Assembly: GCA_001898385.1 (NCBI GenBank) | Contig: MKTT01000062.1 | Location: 56,587-120,586 of the forward strand | DNA length: 64,000 nucleotides | Direction of reading: 5' to 3' | DNA from: Planctomycetales bacterium 71-10 | GTDB lineage: Bacteria; Planctomycetota; Planctomycetia; Isosphaerales; Isosphaeraceae | Shown here: one piece after another, positions 25,821 to 33,846 of the stretch | Numbering within the stretch: the stretch's first letter is position 1 | Layout: every line of letters begins with the position of its first letter | The notes under the pieces: generated by a model | What the model saw: the letters and a program-made list of their open reading frames with translations, nothing else | Told to the model about the DNA's origin: nothing | The model's database searches: none | Made by a program: the position numbers and the translations under genes

Positions 25821-28800
25821 ATGAGCCGACCGCAGGGAACCCTGGCCGTCGCCCGCCTGCTCGCGCCCCTGGCGCTCGCCCTGGCGCCGGGCCTCGCGAC
25901 CGCCGGGGACGACGTCCCGGCCTACAACCGGGACGTCCGCCCGATCCTGGCCGAGAACTGCTTCGCCTGCCACGGCCCCGACTCCGCCGCCCGCAAGGCC
26001 GACCTCCGCCTCGACCGGCGCGAGGCCGCCGTCGAGATGGGGGCCGTCGAGCCCGGCAAGCCCGAGGAAAGCTCGCTCGTCGCCCGGATCGACACCGACG
26101 ACAAGCAGGAGGTCATGCCGCCGCCCTCGTCGCACAAGACGCTGACCGCCGAGCAGAAGGACGTCCTCCGGCGCTGGATCGCCGGGGGGGCCGAGTACCA
26201 GCCCCACTGGTCGCTCATCACGCCGACCCGCCCCGCGCCGCCGAAGACGGCCGACGCCTCGTGGGGCCGCACGCCGATCGACGCCTTCATCCTCGCCGCG
26301 CTGGAGGCGAAGGGACTGGCGCCCGCCCCCGAGGCCGACCGCCGGACGCTCGCCCGCCGCCTGAGCCTGGACCTGACCGGCCTGCCGCCGAAGCCCGCCG
26401 AGGTCGAGGCGTTCGTCGCCGACGCCGCCCCCGACGCCTACGAGAAGTACGTCGACTCGCTGCTGCAGTCGCCCGCCTGGGGCGAGCACCGGGGCCGCTA
26501 CTGGCTGGACGCCGCCCGCTACGCCGACACCCACGGCTACCACTTCGACAACTATCGCGAGATGTGGTCGTACCGCGACTGGGTGATCGACGCTTTCAAC
26601 GCCAACATGCCGTTCGACCGCTTCACCATCGAGCAGCTCGCCGGCGACCTCCTGCCGGAACGGACGCTGTCGCAGCAGGTGGCCTCGGGCTTCAGCCGCT
26701 GCGCCATGTCGACCAACGAGGGGGGGACGATCGCCGAGGAGAACCTGGTCGGCTACACCCGCGACCGGACCGAGACCGTCGGCCAGGTCTTCATGGGCCT
26801 GACCGTCGGCTGCGCGGTCTGCCACGACCACAAGTTCGACGCCTTCTCCCAGCGCGAGTTCTACGAGCTGTCGGCCTTCTTCAACAACGTGACCCAGCCG
26901 GCCTACGACGGCAACGTGAAGGACTCGGCCCCGGTGATCCCCGTGCCCCGCGCCGAGGACTCTCCGCGGTGGCAGGCCCTCCCCGGCCTGATCGCCGCCG
27001 CGAAAGCCGAGGCCGACGCCCGCGCGAAGGAGGCCCGCGGCCCGTTCGACGCCTGGCTCGCCGGGCAGACCCCGGACATGCTCGCCGCGGCGCTGCCGGC
27101 CGGCGACCTCGCGCTGAGCGTCGCCCTGCCGGACCGCGGCGAGGGGGCCCCCCGCGTCGAGTTCCAGTCGGCCGCGGTCGGCGACTTCGAGAAGGACCGG
27201 CCGTTCTCGTACGGGGCCTGGATCAAGGTGCCGGCGAAGGGGGCCGAGGGCTCCGTCCTCGCCCGGATGGACGAATCGCGCGGCCATCGCGGCTGGGACC
27301 TCTGGATCACCGGCCGCAAGGTCGGCACGCACATCGTCGGCGAATGGCCCAAGGACGCCATCCGCGTCATGACGACCGAGGACGTCCCCGCCGACGCCTG
27401 GACCCACGTCCTGGTCACCTACGACGGCAAGGGGAAGGCGGCCGGCGTGAAGGTCTACGTCGACGGCAAGCCCCGCGCGACGTCCGCCACGAACGACACC
27501 CTGGCGAGCACGATCCGGATCGACACGCCGCTGCGGGTCGGGGGCCGGAACGTCGCCGGGAAGCTGCGCGACGTCGGCATCGCCGAGGTCCGCCTCCACG
27601 GCCGCGAGTTGTCCGCCGAGGAGGCCGCCGACCTGGCCGGGCTCGGCCGCGCCTCGGCCCTGGTCGCGAAGCCCGCCGATCAGAGGCCGGCGGCCGAGGT
27701 CGACGCCGCCTTCGCCTGGTGGCTCGCGACCCGCGACCCCGCCGCCCGCGATTTGTCCGCGAAGCTCGCCGCGCTGGAGAAGGAGCGGGTCGACATCCAG
27801 AATCGCGGCTCGATCGCCTACGTCATGCAGGAGAAGCCCGAGGAGGCCGCCGCATTCCTCCTGTTCCGCGGCCAGTACGACCAGCGTCGGGATCCGCTCA
27901 AGCCCGGCACGCCGGCCGCCCTGCCGCCGATGCCCGAGGAACTCCCCCGCAACCGCCTGGGGTTCGCCCAGTGGCTGCTGCGGCCCGAGAACCCGCTGAC
28001 CGCCCGGGTGACGGTCAACCGCTTCTGGCAGGAGGTCTTCGGCCAGGGCCTCGTCCGCACGGCCGGCGACCTCGGCGTCAGCGGCGAGCTGCCGAGCCAC
28101 CCCGAGTTGCTCGACTGGATGGCCGTGGAGTTCCGCGAGTCGGGCTGGGACGTCAAGCGGTTCTTCAAGCTGCTGGTGACGTCGTCCGCCTACCGCCAGT
28201 CGGCCGCGGCCACGCCCGAGAAGCTGGAGAAGGACCCGTCCAACCGGCTGATCTCGCGCGGGCCGAGGTTCCGCATGGACGCCGAGGTGATCCGCGACTA
28301 CGCCCTGGCCGCCTCCGGCCTGCTCGTCGAGAAGCTGGGCGGCCCGAGCGTCCGGCCGTACCAGCCCGAGGGGGTGTGGGAGGCCGTCGCCATGCCCGAG
28401 AGCAACACCAAGAAGTACGTCCCGGACAAGGGCGAGGGCCTGTACCGCCGCAGCCTCTACACCTTCTGGAAGCGGGCCGCGCCCCCGGCCATGCTGGAGA
28501 CCTTCAACGCCCCCAACCGCGAGGTCTGCACCGTCCGCCGCGAGCGGACCGACACGCCGCTCCAGGCCCTCGTCACCCTCAACGACCCCCAGTTCGTCGA
28601 GGCCGCCCGGGTCCTGGCCCAGCGCGTCGCGGCCGAGGGCCCGACCTTCGAGGCCCGCGCCGACGCCCTGGCCCGCCGCGCCCTGGCCCGCCCCTTCCGC
28701 GAGGAGGAGGCCTCGGTCGTCCGCGAGTCGTTCGACCGACTCGCGTCCTACTACCGGGCCCACCCCGACGACGTCGAGAAGCTCCTCTCCGTCGGCGAGG

Positions 28801-28895
28801 CCCCTCGCGACCCCAACGTCCCCGCCGCCGAGGCCGCGGCCTGGACGATGCTCGCGAACCAGGTCCTCAACCTGGATGAAGTGCTGAACAAGTAA
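25821..28895 (+). CDS. DUF1549/DUF1553 planctomycete cytochrome protein with LamG insert
   Basis: 1024 residues from the ATG at 25821 with GAGGGAG upstream and a signal peptide (about residues 1-30). Order of parts: cytochrome domain (PSCyt1) with CFACH at 47-51; DUF1549 (PSCyt2) with WGRTPIDAFILAALEAKG and RYWLDAARYADTHGY; a concanavalin-like LamG insert (about 420-610, FSYGAWIKVPAKGAEG); DUF1553 (PSD1) with ENPLTARVTVNRFWQEVFG and RRSLYTFWKRAAPP. This is the standard architecture, almost confined to planctomycetes and relatives. The biochemical role is not known. A DUF1501 gene follows, the usual partner. Confidence 0.93.
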   Translation: MSRPQGTLAVARLLAPLALALAPGLATAGDDVPAYNRDVRPILAENCFACHGPDSAARKADLRLDRREAAVEMGAVEPGKPEESSLVARIDTDDKQEVMPPPSSHKTLTAEQKDVLRRWIAGGAEYQPHWSLITPTRPAPPKTADASWGRTPIDAFILAALEAKGLAPAPEADRRTLARRLSLDLTGLPPKPAEVEAFVADAAPDAYEKYVDSLLQSPAWGEHRGRYWLDAARYADTHGYHFDNYREMWSYRDWVIDAFNANMPFDRFTIEQLAGDLLPERTLSQQVASGFSRCAMSTNEGGTIAEENLVGYTRDRTETVGQVFMGLTVGCAVCHDHKFDAFSQREFYELSAFFNNVTQPAYDGNVKDSAPVIPVPRAEDSPRWQALPGLIAAAKAEADARAKEARGPFDAWLAGQTPDMLAAALPAGDLALSVALPDRGEGAPRVEFQSAAVGDFEKDRPFSYGAWIKVPAKGAEGSVLARMDESRGHRGWDLWITGRKVGTHIVGEWPKDAIRVMTTEDVPADAWTHVLVTYDGKGKAAGVKVYVDGKPRATSATNDTLASTIRIDTPLRVGGRNVAGKLRDVGIAEVRLHGRELSAEEAADLAGLGRASALVAKPADQRPAAEVDAAFAWWLATRDPAARDLSAKLAALEKERVDIQNRGSIAYVMQEKPEEAAAFLLFRGQYDQRRDPLKPGTPAALPPMPEELPRNRLGFAQWLLRPENPLTARVTVNRFWQEVFGQGLVRTAGDLGVSGELPSHPELLDWMAVEFRESGWDVKRFFKLLVTSSAYRQSAAATPEKLEKDPSNRLISRGPRFRMDAEVIRDYALAASGLLVEKLGGPSVRPYQPEGVWEAVAMPESNTKKYVPDKGEGLYRRSLYTFWKRAAPPAMLETFNAPNREVCTVRRERTDTPLQALVTLNDPQFVEAARVLAQRVAAEGPTFEARADALARRALARPFREEEASVVRESFDRLASYYRAHPDDVEKLLSVGEAPRDPNVPAAEAAAWTMLANQVLNLDEVLNK

Positions 28896-28928
28896 CAACG
28901 AGAGGAAGGCACCCCCCTGGAAATCCCC

Positions 28929-28985
28929 CCTTCTCCCCTCGTGGGAGAAGGTGCCCCGGAGGGGCGGATGAGGGGGGCGCGACCG
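28929..28985 (+). repeat. Hairpin-forming intergenic repeat, copy A
   Basis: A CCTTCTCCC...GGGAGAAGG hairpin, then GCCCCGGAGGGGC as a second hairpin, then GGATGAGGGG and a GGCGCGACCG flank. The same design recurs at 28999, 58494, 63862 and 63942. Confidence 0.85.
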
Positions 28986-28998
28986 AAAGCCTGCGAAT

Positions 28999-29044
28999 CC
29001 CCCTCATCCGGCCTGCGGCCACCTTCTCCCACGAGGGGAGAAGG
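28999..29044 (-). repeat. Hairpin-forming intergenic repeat, copy B (inverted)
   Basis: On the minus strand the unit reads CCTTCTCCCCTCG...GGGAGAAGG, then GGCCGCAGGCC as second hairpin, then GGATGAGGGG. With copy A it forms a head-to-head pair filling the gap between the DUF1553 and DUF1501 genes. Confidence 0.85.
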
Positions 29045-29105
29045 ATGATCGCCCCGGGCCGCCGTGAGCGTCCCTCCAGAGCAAGCCGCCCGCGAGGACC
29101 CGACC

Positions 29106-30590
29106 ATGGACCCGATCCGCGAATACGCCCTGAACGAGACGCGAAGGGTTTTCTTCCGCCGCGGCGGCAACGCCGTCGGCTGGGCCGGGCTGATGTCGCT
29201 GCTGGCCCGCGACGGCGTCATCCCGCCGCAGGCCCGCGCCGGCGAGCCGACCGGCGGCCTGGCGGCGCACGTCCCGCCGGTCCCGCTCCACTTCGCCCCC
29301 AAGGCGAAGCGCGTGGTCTACCTGCACATGGTCGGCGGCCCGTCGCAGATGGACCTGTTCGACTACAAGCCGGTGATGAACGACTGGTACGACAAGGACC
29401 TCCCCGAGTCGATCCGCAACGGCCAGCGCCTGACCACGATGACCAGCGGGCAGTCGCGGTTCCCGATCGCCCCCTCCAAGTACAAGTTCGCCCAGCACGG
29501 CCAGAACGGGATGTGGGTGAGCGAGATGCTCCCCAATACGGCGAAGATGGTGGACGACCTCTGCTTCATCCGGAGCATGCACACCGAGGCGATCAACCAC
29601 GAGCCGGCCGTCTCGATGTTGCAGACCGGCAACCAGATCCCGGGCAAGCCCTGCCTGGGCTCTTGGGTCAGCTACGGCCTGGGCTCGCTGAACGACGACC
29701 TCCCCACGTTCGTCGTCCTGGTCGCCCGGCCGACGAACACGGAGCAGCTCCAGGCGATCTCCGGCCGGCTCTGGTCCTCGGGCTTCCTGCCGGGCGAGCA
29801 CGCCGGGGTCTCGTTCCGCAACGCGGGCGACCCGATCCTGTTCATCAACAACCCCCCGGGCGTCCCCCCCGGCGTGCGCCGGGACACGCTCGACGGCCTC
29901 CGCGCCCTCAACGAGATGAACCACCGCCAGCTCGCCGACCCGGAGACCCGCACCCGGATCGAGCAGTACGAGCTGGCCTTCCGCATGCAGTCGAGCGTCC
30001 CCGAGCTGACCAGCACGGCCGGCGAGCCCGAGTCGACGTACCAGCTCTACGGCGAGGAGGCCCGCAAGCCGGGGACCTTCGCCAACTCGATCCTGCTGAC
30101 CCGCCGCATGCTGGAGCGCGGCGTCCGGTTCGTGCAGATCTACCACAACAACTGGGACCACCACGGCAACCTCGGCGGCCGGATGCCGTTCCAGTGCAAG
30201 GACGTCGACCAGCCCTGCTACGGGTTCATCCAGGACCTCAAGCAGCGCGGGATGCTCGACGACACCCTGGTCATCTGGGGCGGCGAGTTCGGCCGGACGA
30301 TCTACAGCCAGGGGGGGCTCAGCCGCGACAACTACGGCCGCGACCACCACCCGCGCTGCTTCACGATGTGGATGGCCGGCGGCGGCTGCAAGGCGGGCGC
30401 GATCCACGGCGAGACCGACGAGTTCAGCTACAACATCGTGAAGGACCCGGTCCACATCCGGGACTTCCACGCCACCGTGCTGCACCTGCTGGGCTACGAC
30501 CACGAGCGGTTCACCTACCGCTACCAGGGCCTCGACCAGAAGCTCACCGGCGTCGAGCCCGCCCACGTCGTCAAGGAGCTGCTGGGCTGA
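29106..30590 (+). CDS. DUF1501 family protein
   Basis: 494 residues from the ATG at 29106. Near the N-terminus TRRVFFRRGGNAVGWAGLMS resembles a degenerate Tat signal, common in this family. VVYLHMVGGPSQMDLFDYKP and FANSILLTRRMLERGVRFVQ, then LVIWGGEFGRTIYSQ and GRDHHPRCFTMWMAGGG are the DUF1501 hallmarks, which resemble the sulfatase/phosphatase superfamily fold. It pairs with the DUF1549/1553 gene upstream in most planctomycetes. Function not established. The two are separated here by a 200-base gap occupied by an inverted repeat pair. Confidence 0.92.
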   Translation: MDPIREYALNETRRVFFRRGGNAVGWAGLMSLLARDGVIPPQARAGEPTGGLAAHVPPVPLHFAPKAKRVVYLHMVGGPSQMDLFDYKPVMNDWYDKDLPESIRNGQRLTTMTSGQSRFPIAPSKYKFAQHGQNGMWVSEMLPNTAKMVDDLCFIRSMHTEAINHEPAVSMLQTGNQIPGKPCLGSWVSYGLGSLNDDLPTFVVLVARPTNTEQLQAISGRLWSSGFLPGEHAGVSFRNAGDPILFINNPPGVPPGVRRDTLDGLRALNEMNHRQLADPETRTRIEQYELAFRMQSSVPELTSTAGEPESTYQLYGEEARKPGTFANSILLTRRMLERGVRFVQIYHNNWDHHGNLGGRMPFQCKDVDQPCYGFIQDLKQRGMLDDTLVIWGGEFGRTIYSQGGLSRDNYGRDHHPRCFTMWMAGGGCKAGAIHGETDEFSYNIVKDPVHIRDFHATVLHLLGYDHERFTYRYQGLDQKLTGVEPAHVVKELLG

Positions 30591-30617
30591 CAGGCCCGGC
30601 CGCCTTCGAAACCATCG

Positions 30618-30647
30618 CCGCCCGCCCCTCGCGCCCGGGGCGGGCGG
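30618..30647. terminator. Bidirectional terminator hairpin
   Basis: A perfect 11-bp stem (CCGCCCGCCCC / GGGGCGGGCGG) with an 8-base loop sits between convergent stops at 30590 and 30661. Confidence 0.6.
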
Positions 30648-30660
30648 TCGCGTCCCGGGC

Positions 30661-31758
30661 TCATTCCTTCCCTTCGACGGCCTTCCGGAGCGATTCCACG
30701 GCCTCGCGCAACGCCTTGACCTCCGCGGCCAGGGCGTCGAGCTTCGGGGCGTCGGCCGCGGGCGCGGCGGGCTGCGATCCGGCCGGTTGCAGCTGCTCGA
30801 CGGGGACTTCCACCACATCGTTGCGGAGGATCACCCCGGCGCGGGCGACGTCCATGAACGTGTAGTTGCGGAACTCGGCGGCGACGGGTTCCGCCGCCTG
30901 GTCCGGCCGCTTCGTCGGCGTGACCTTCAACGACGCCTTCTCGCCCGCCCGGAGGAATTCCAGCGTCAGCGGCCCGCCTTCGCTCCGGGCGACGCGGTCG
31001 CGCAGGGCGGCGGGGTCGGCGATCGGGACGCCGTCGACGGCCAGGATCACGTCGCCGCCCCGAAGCCCGGCCGCGGCGGCCGGCGAACCGTCGGCAAGCC
31101 CGGTGACGGCCAGGCCGCGGTCGTCGGGGATGTCGAGCTGGGCCCGGAGCGTCGGGGCGACCGCCGAGACCGAGGCCCCGATCCAGGACTCCGGCGGCGG
31201 GCCTTCGACCGGCCCCAACTCGGCCCGGATCCGCGCCTGCACCCGGATCGTCGTCGGCTTCGCCTTGCGGATCAAGTGCAGGGCCGCGGGCTTCTCGCCG
31301 GCCTTCTTCAAGAGGCGTTCGAGGTCGCCGGGCTCGGCCAGGGGCTCGTCGTCCAGGCTCAAGAGGATGTCGTCGTCCCGCAGGCCGGCCTTCCACGCCG
31401 GGCCGGCCTCCTCCAGGCCGGTCGCGACCAGCCCGCGGCCCTCCGGGACCTTGAGCTGCGCCCGGGTCGCGGCGTCGAGCGTCGCGAGGGCGAGGCCGCG
31501 CGACGGGTTCCCTCGCGACCACTCGTCCCACGTCACGACCCCGATCCTCTGTTGCCCCCACTCCGGCGATCGGAACGTGATGACGTCGTCGAACGCCCCG
31601 CTCTCCGAGGACGACGCCGCCTGGCCGTCCGGGGAATCGGCCGGAGCGGCGACGACAAATTTGAGCGGCCCATGCTCCGGGGGCGGGGCCGCCTGGCCGT
31701 CCGGCGGATCGCTCGGGCCGACGACGGCGATCAATGCGCATGCGAGGGTACGAATCAC
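30661..31758 (-). CDS. Two-PDZ protein, last gene of a sigma/anti-sigma run
   Basis: 365 residues from a GTG at 31758 with GGAGGA upstream. A short hydrophobic start (VIRTLACALIAVV) suggests export. Two PDZ domains follow, about residues 65-165 (LKVPEGRGLVATGLEEAGPA) and 165-270 (LDIPDDRGLAVTGLADGSPA), without a protease domain, so it is a binding protein rather than a DegP-type protease. The C-terminus ends in a coiled-coil-like heptad region (LDALAAEVKALREAVESLRK). The N-terminal linker carries a 24-codon duplication around PDGQAA. It is downstream of the sigma and anti-sigma genes; PDZ proteins often take part in anti-sigma proteolysis, which here is inference. Confidence 0.75.
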   Translation of the reverse strand: MIRTLACALIAVVGPSDPPDGQAAPPPEHGPLKFVVAAPADSPDGQAASSSESGAFDDVITFRSPEWGQQRIGVVTWDEWSRGNPSRGLALATLDAATRAQLKVPEGRGLVATGLEEAGPAWKAGLRDDDILLSLDDEPLAEPGDLERLLKKAGEKPAALHLIRKAKPTTIRVQARIRAELGPVEGPPPESWIGASVSAVAPTLRAQLDIPDDRGLAVTGLADGSPAAAAGLRGGDVILAVDGVPIADPAALRDRVARSEGGPLTLEFLRAGEKASLKVTPTKRPDQAAEPVAAEFRNYTFMDVARAGVILRNDVVEVPVEQLQPAGSQPAAPAADAPKLDALAAEVKALREAVESLRKAVEGKE

Positions 31759-31814
31759 GGCGTGATCCTCCTGGTCCTGGGGAAATCGAAGCGAGGAATA
31801 CCGGCGGGCCTCGC

Positions 31815-32393
31815 TCAGAGCGAGGCGGCGCCGACGTAGCGGACCTGGACGCGGTCGACCGGGCGGACGACCCGGCGACCGTCGGGGAGCCGGGCGGCGA
31901 CGATCCGACGCCGCTGTTCGAGGCGATACCCCCGGGCCTCCAGCGCGGCCCGGGTTTCCGAGGGGACCGGCAACGGCTGGTTCAACACCCAGGCCGGCAC
32001 CGCCAGCGCCGCGGGCGGCGCGACCTCGGCCGCGGGGTCCGGCTTCTCCTGGCGGTCCGCGACCATCGGCGGCGACGGCGCGACCTGCGGCGTCGGCGTC
32101 GGACGTCCGACCGTCCATCGCCCCGCGCCGAAGGCCAGCAGCGCCACGGCCGCCGCGGCCAGGGCCGGGCGCACCGAGAGGCGACGACGGGGCGGGGACG
32201 CCATCGAGATCGTCGCCGCGGGCTCGGGCTGTCGCAGGGCGTCGTCGAGGCCCCGGGCTTCCAGGAACGCCAGCGTGCAGCCCCTCCAGCCATCGGGGGC
32301 GGCGTCGATCGCGGCCAGGGCCCGGCGCAGGTCGGCGGGGGCGAGGTCGCCGTCGACGACGCGGGCGATGAGGATGTCGAGGTCTTCGGTCAT
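31815..32393 (-). CDS. Anti-sigma factor-like membrane protein
   Basis: 192 residues. The start ATG (32393) overlaps the sigma gene stop as ATGA. Residues 1-60 (MTEDLDILIARVVDGDLAPA) are a short cytoplasmic helical domain, where an anti-sigma domain is expected; a single membrane helix (PALAAAAVALLAFGAG, about residues 75-92) leads to a proline-rich linker and a small basic C-terminal domain (RRRIVAARLPDGRRVV) outside. No zinc-binding HxxxCxxC motif is visible. Overlap, order and topology support the anti-sigma role; the family is not named. Confidence 0.65.
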   Translation of the reverse strand: MTEDLDILIARVVDGDLAPADLRRALAAIDAAPDGWRGCTLAFLEARGLDDALRQPEPAATISMASPPRRRLSVRPALAAAAVALLAFGAGRWTVGRPTPTPQVAPSPPMVADRQEKPDPAAEVAPPAALAVPAWVLNQPLPVPSETRAALEARGYRLEQRRRIVAARLPDGRRVVRPVDRVQVRYVGAASL

Positions 32394-32956
32394 CGGTCGT
32401 GCTCCTCGAAGTCGCCCGCCAGGTCGGCCAGCTCGGCCCGCAGCCGTTTCCGCGCCCGGGAGAGCCGGGCCTCGATCCCCGGCACGCCCACGCCCAGCCG
32501 CTTGGCCAGCTCGCGGGCGGTCCAGCCCTCGCCGTGCTTCAGCGTCAGCAGGTCCGCATCGCGAGGGGGAAGCCGGTCGAGCGCCCGGCGGACCAGCTCC
32601 CGGCGCTCGTCGTGCAGGAGCCAGGCCAGCGGCGACGGCCCCGGGGCCTCGTCGGTCGCGGGGCGGGCGACGGCGCAGCGGCCGATCAACGCCCGGCCCC
32701 GCCCCGCCTTCCGCCGGTACAGCAACGTCTGGCGCACCGCCACGCGGTACAGCCAGCCGACCAGCCGCGCGGGATCGATCCGGGGAGACCGCCCGGCGAC
32801 GACCGCCAGCGCGACCTCCTGCATGACCTCGTCGACCCCCTGCGGCTCGCGCAGGCGGGCCGAGACCACGCGCCGCAGCCAGCCGTCGTGGCGGGCCAGC
32901 AGCCCGCCCCAGTCGGGCTCGTCCGAGTCCATCCGTCGCGGGCCTCCCTCGCTCAT
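32390..32956 (-). CDS. ECF-type RNA polymerase sigma factor
   Basis: 188 codons. Region 2 covers about residues 25-90 (DEVMQEVALAVVAGR and LVGWLYRVAVRQTLLYRRK), and region 4 about 115-175 (DRLPPRDADLLTLKHGEGWT and LGVGVPGIEARLSRARKRL). It directs RNA polymerase to a small regulon and is probably held by the anti-sigma factor encoded next with a 4-base overlap. A second ATG at 32932 with GGGAGG upstream is a possible alternative start. An inverted repeat lies immediately upstream. Confidence 0.9.
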   Translation of the reverse strand: MSEGGPRRMDSDEPDWGGLLARHDGWLRRVVSARLREPQGVDEVMQEVALAVVAGRSPRIDPARLVGWLYRVAVRQTLLYRRKAGRGRALIGRCAVARPATDEAPGPSPLAWLLHDERRELVRRALDRLPPRDADLLTLKHGEGWTARELAKRLGVGVPGIEARLSRARKRLRAELADLAGDFEEHDR

Positions 32957-32957
32957 G

Positions 32958-32996
32958 GTGCAAGGAGAGTTGCCGCACCCCCGGCGGTGCTTGCAC
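32958..32996 (-). promoter_or_regulatory. Inverted repeat directly upstream of the sigma factor start
   Basis: GTGCAAG (32958-32964) and CTTGCAC (32990-32996) are perfect complements 25 bases apart and end one base from the sigma start codon; GCACC and GGTGC nest inside. There is no obvious ribosome binding site here. It could be a regulator site or an RNA structure limiting translation. Confidence 0.4.
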
Positions 32997-33014
32997 GGCG
33001 GGGGTGATTTCCCG

Positions 33015-33839
33015 TCAGATTTTCCGCAGCAAGGGCAGGGGGACGTAGAACGTCTGATACCGGCGGCCGTCGGTGAACAGCGCGCCGGAGGGGTGTTCGA
33101 CCAGGACCGTGGCGCGGCGGGTGATGCGGTTGACCCGCCCGCGCAGGCGGGAGCCCTCCATGTCGAACTCGACGGCGTCGCCCACGCGCACGCCGAAGGT
33201 CGCCGCGGCCTGCTCGCGGGGGGTCACCAGGTCGTGCCGCACCCCCTCGTGGCCGAAGATCCGCCGCGAGAGCATGTGGAAGTTCTCGGCCGAGCAGCTC
33301 GACCGGCCCCAGCCGAGGAACTCGGCCAGGTGCAGCAGCTCGTGCTCGAAGATCCGCTGGAGCGCCTCCAGGCGGTCGCCGCAGACCAGGCCGCCGACGA
33401 TCACCTCGCGGTCGACGTCGCGGAACGTGTTGAACAGCAGCGTCGTGGAGACGGCGATCTCGTACTCCGGCTGCTCCACGACCCGCCCCGCCCGGCGGAC
33501 CTTCCGCACCAGCCGCATCGTCTGGCCCGCGGCGCGGGTCAGCCGTCGCGAGAGTCGGAAGGCCATCGGGTAGGCTGCGTCCTCCTGGAGCATCTCCGAG
33601 AGGCAGCCGCGGAAGAACTCCGCGTCGTACAGCCGGAACAGACGTTCGAGGTCGTCCGCGCCGATCTTCGCGAAGTCCCCCGATCGCACGCTGGACGACT
33701 CGTCCACCACCGCCTCGTAGATCCGCCGGCAGCGCTCGCGGACCTGCTCCGGCGCGTACAGCAGCGCGGCCAGGCGGGCCTGGCGGGGCCGGCCCGGCCC
33801 CACCGGGATCGGGGCGGATTCGCCGAGGGGCGCGGGCAT
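33015..33839 (-). CDS. SprT-like zinc metalloprotein
   Basis: 274 codons, no signal peptide. RIFEHELLHLAEFL (H166, E167, H170) is the HExxH zinc motif of SprT-type proteins, preceded by AVSTTLLFNTF as the usual core strand. The third ligand could be the His of FGHEGVRHD or SAENFHML. A small beta-barrel of about 70 residues follows (FGVRVGDAVEFDMEGSRLRG), like those that bind DNA or RNA. In eukaryotes SprT relatives cut DNA-crosslinked proteins; in bacteria the role is not established. The gene starts 7 bases after the lactonase gene's stop and ends 58 bases before the sigma gene, so the run may be one transcript. Confidence 0.72.
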   Translation of the reverse strand: MPAPLGESAPIPVGPGRPRQARLAALLYAPEQVRERCRRIYEAVVDESSSVRSGDFAKIGADDLERLFRLYDAEFFRGCLSEMLQEDAAYPMAFRLSRRLTRAAGQTMRLVRKVRRAGRVVEQPEYEIAVSTTLLFNTFRDVDREVIVGGLVCGDRLEALQRIFEHELLHLAEFLGWGRSSCSAENFHMLSRRIFGHEGVRHDLVTPREQAAATFGVRVGDAVEFDMEGSRLRGRVNRITRRATVLVEHPSGALFTDGRRYQTFYVPLPLLRKI

Positions 33840-33846
33840 CCCCGGC

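Noticed and set aside
24417..28898. A 1493-codon minus-strand frame extending far upstream of the phosphatase-like gene.
   Set aside because: Only the part from 25523 downstream has a signal peptide and family motifs; the rest is antisense to the DUF1549/1553 gene.
30661..31758. DegP/HtrA protease.
   Set aside because: Two PDZ domains are present but no trypsin-like domain with a catalytic triad.
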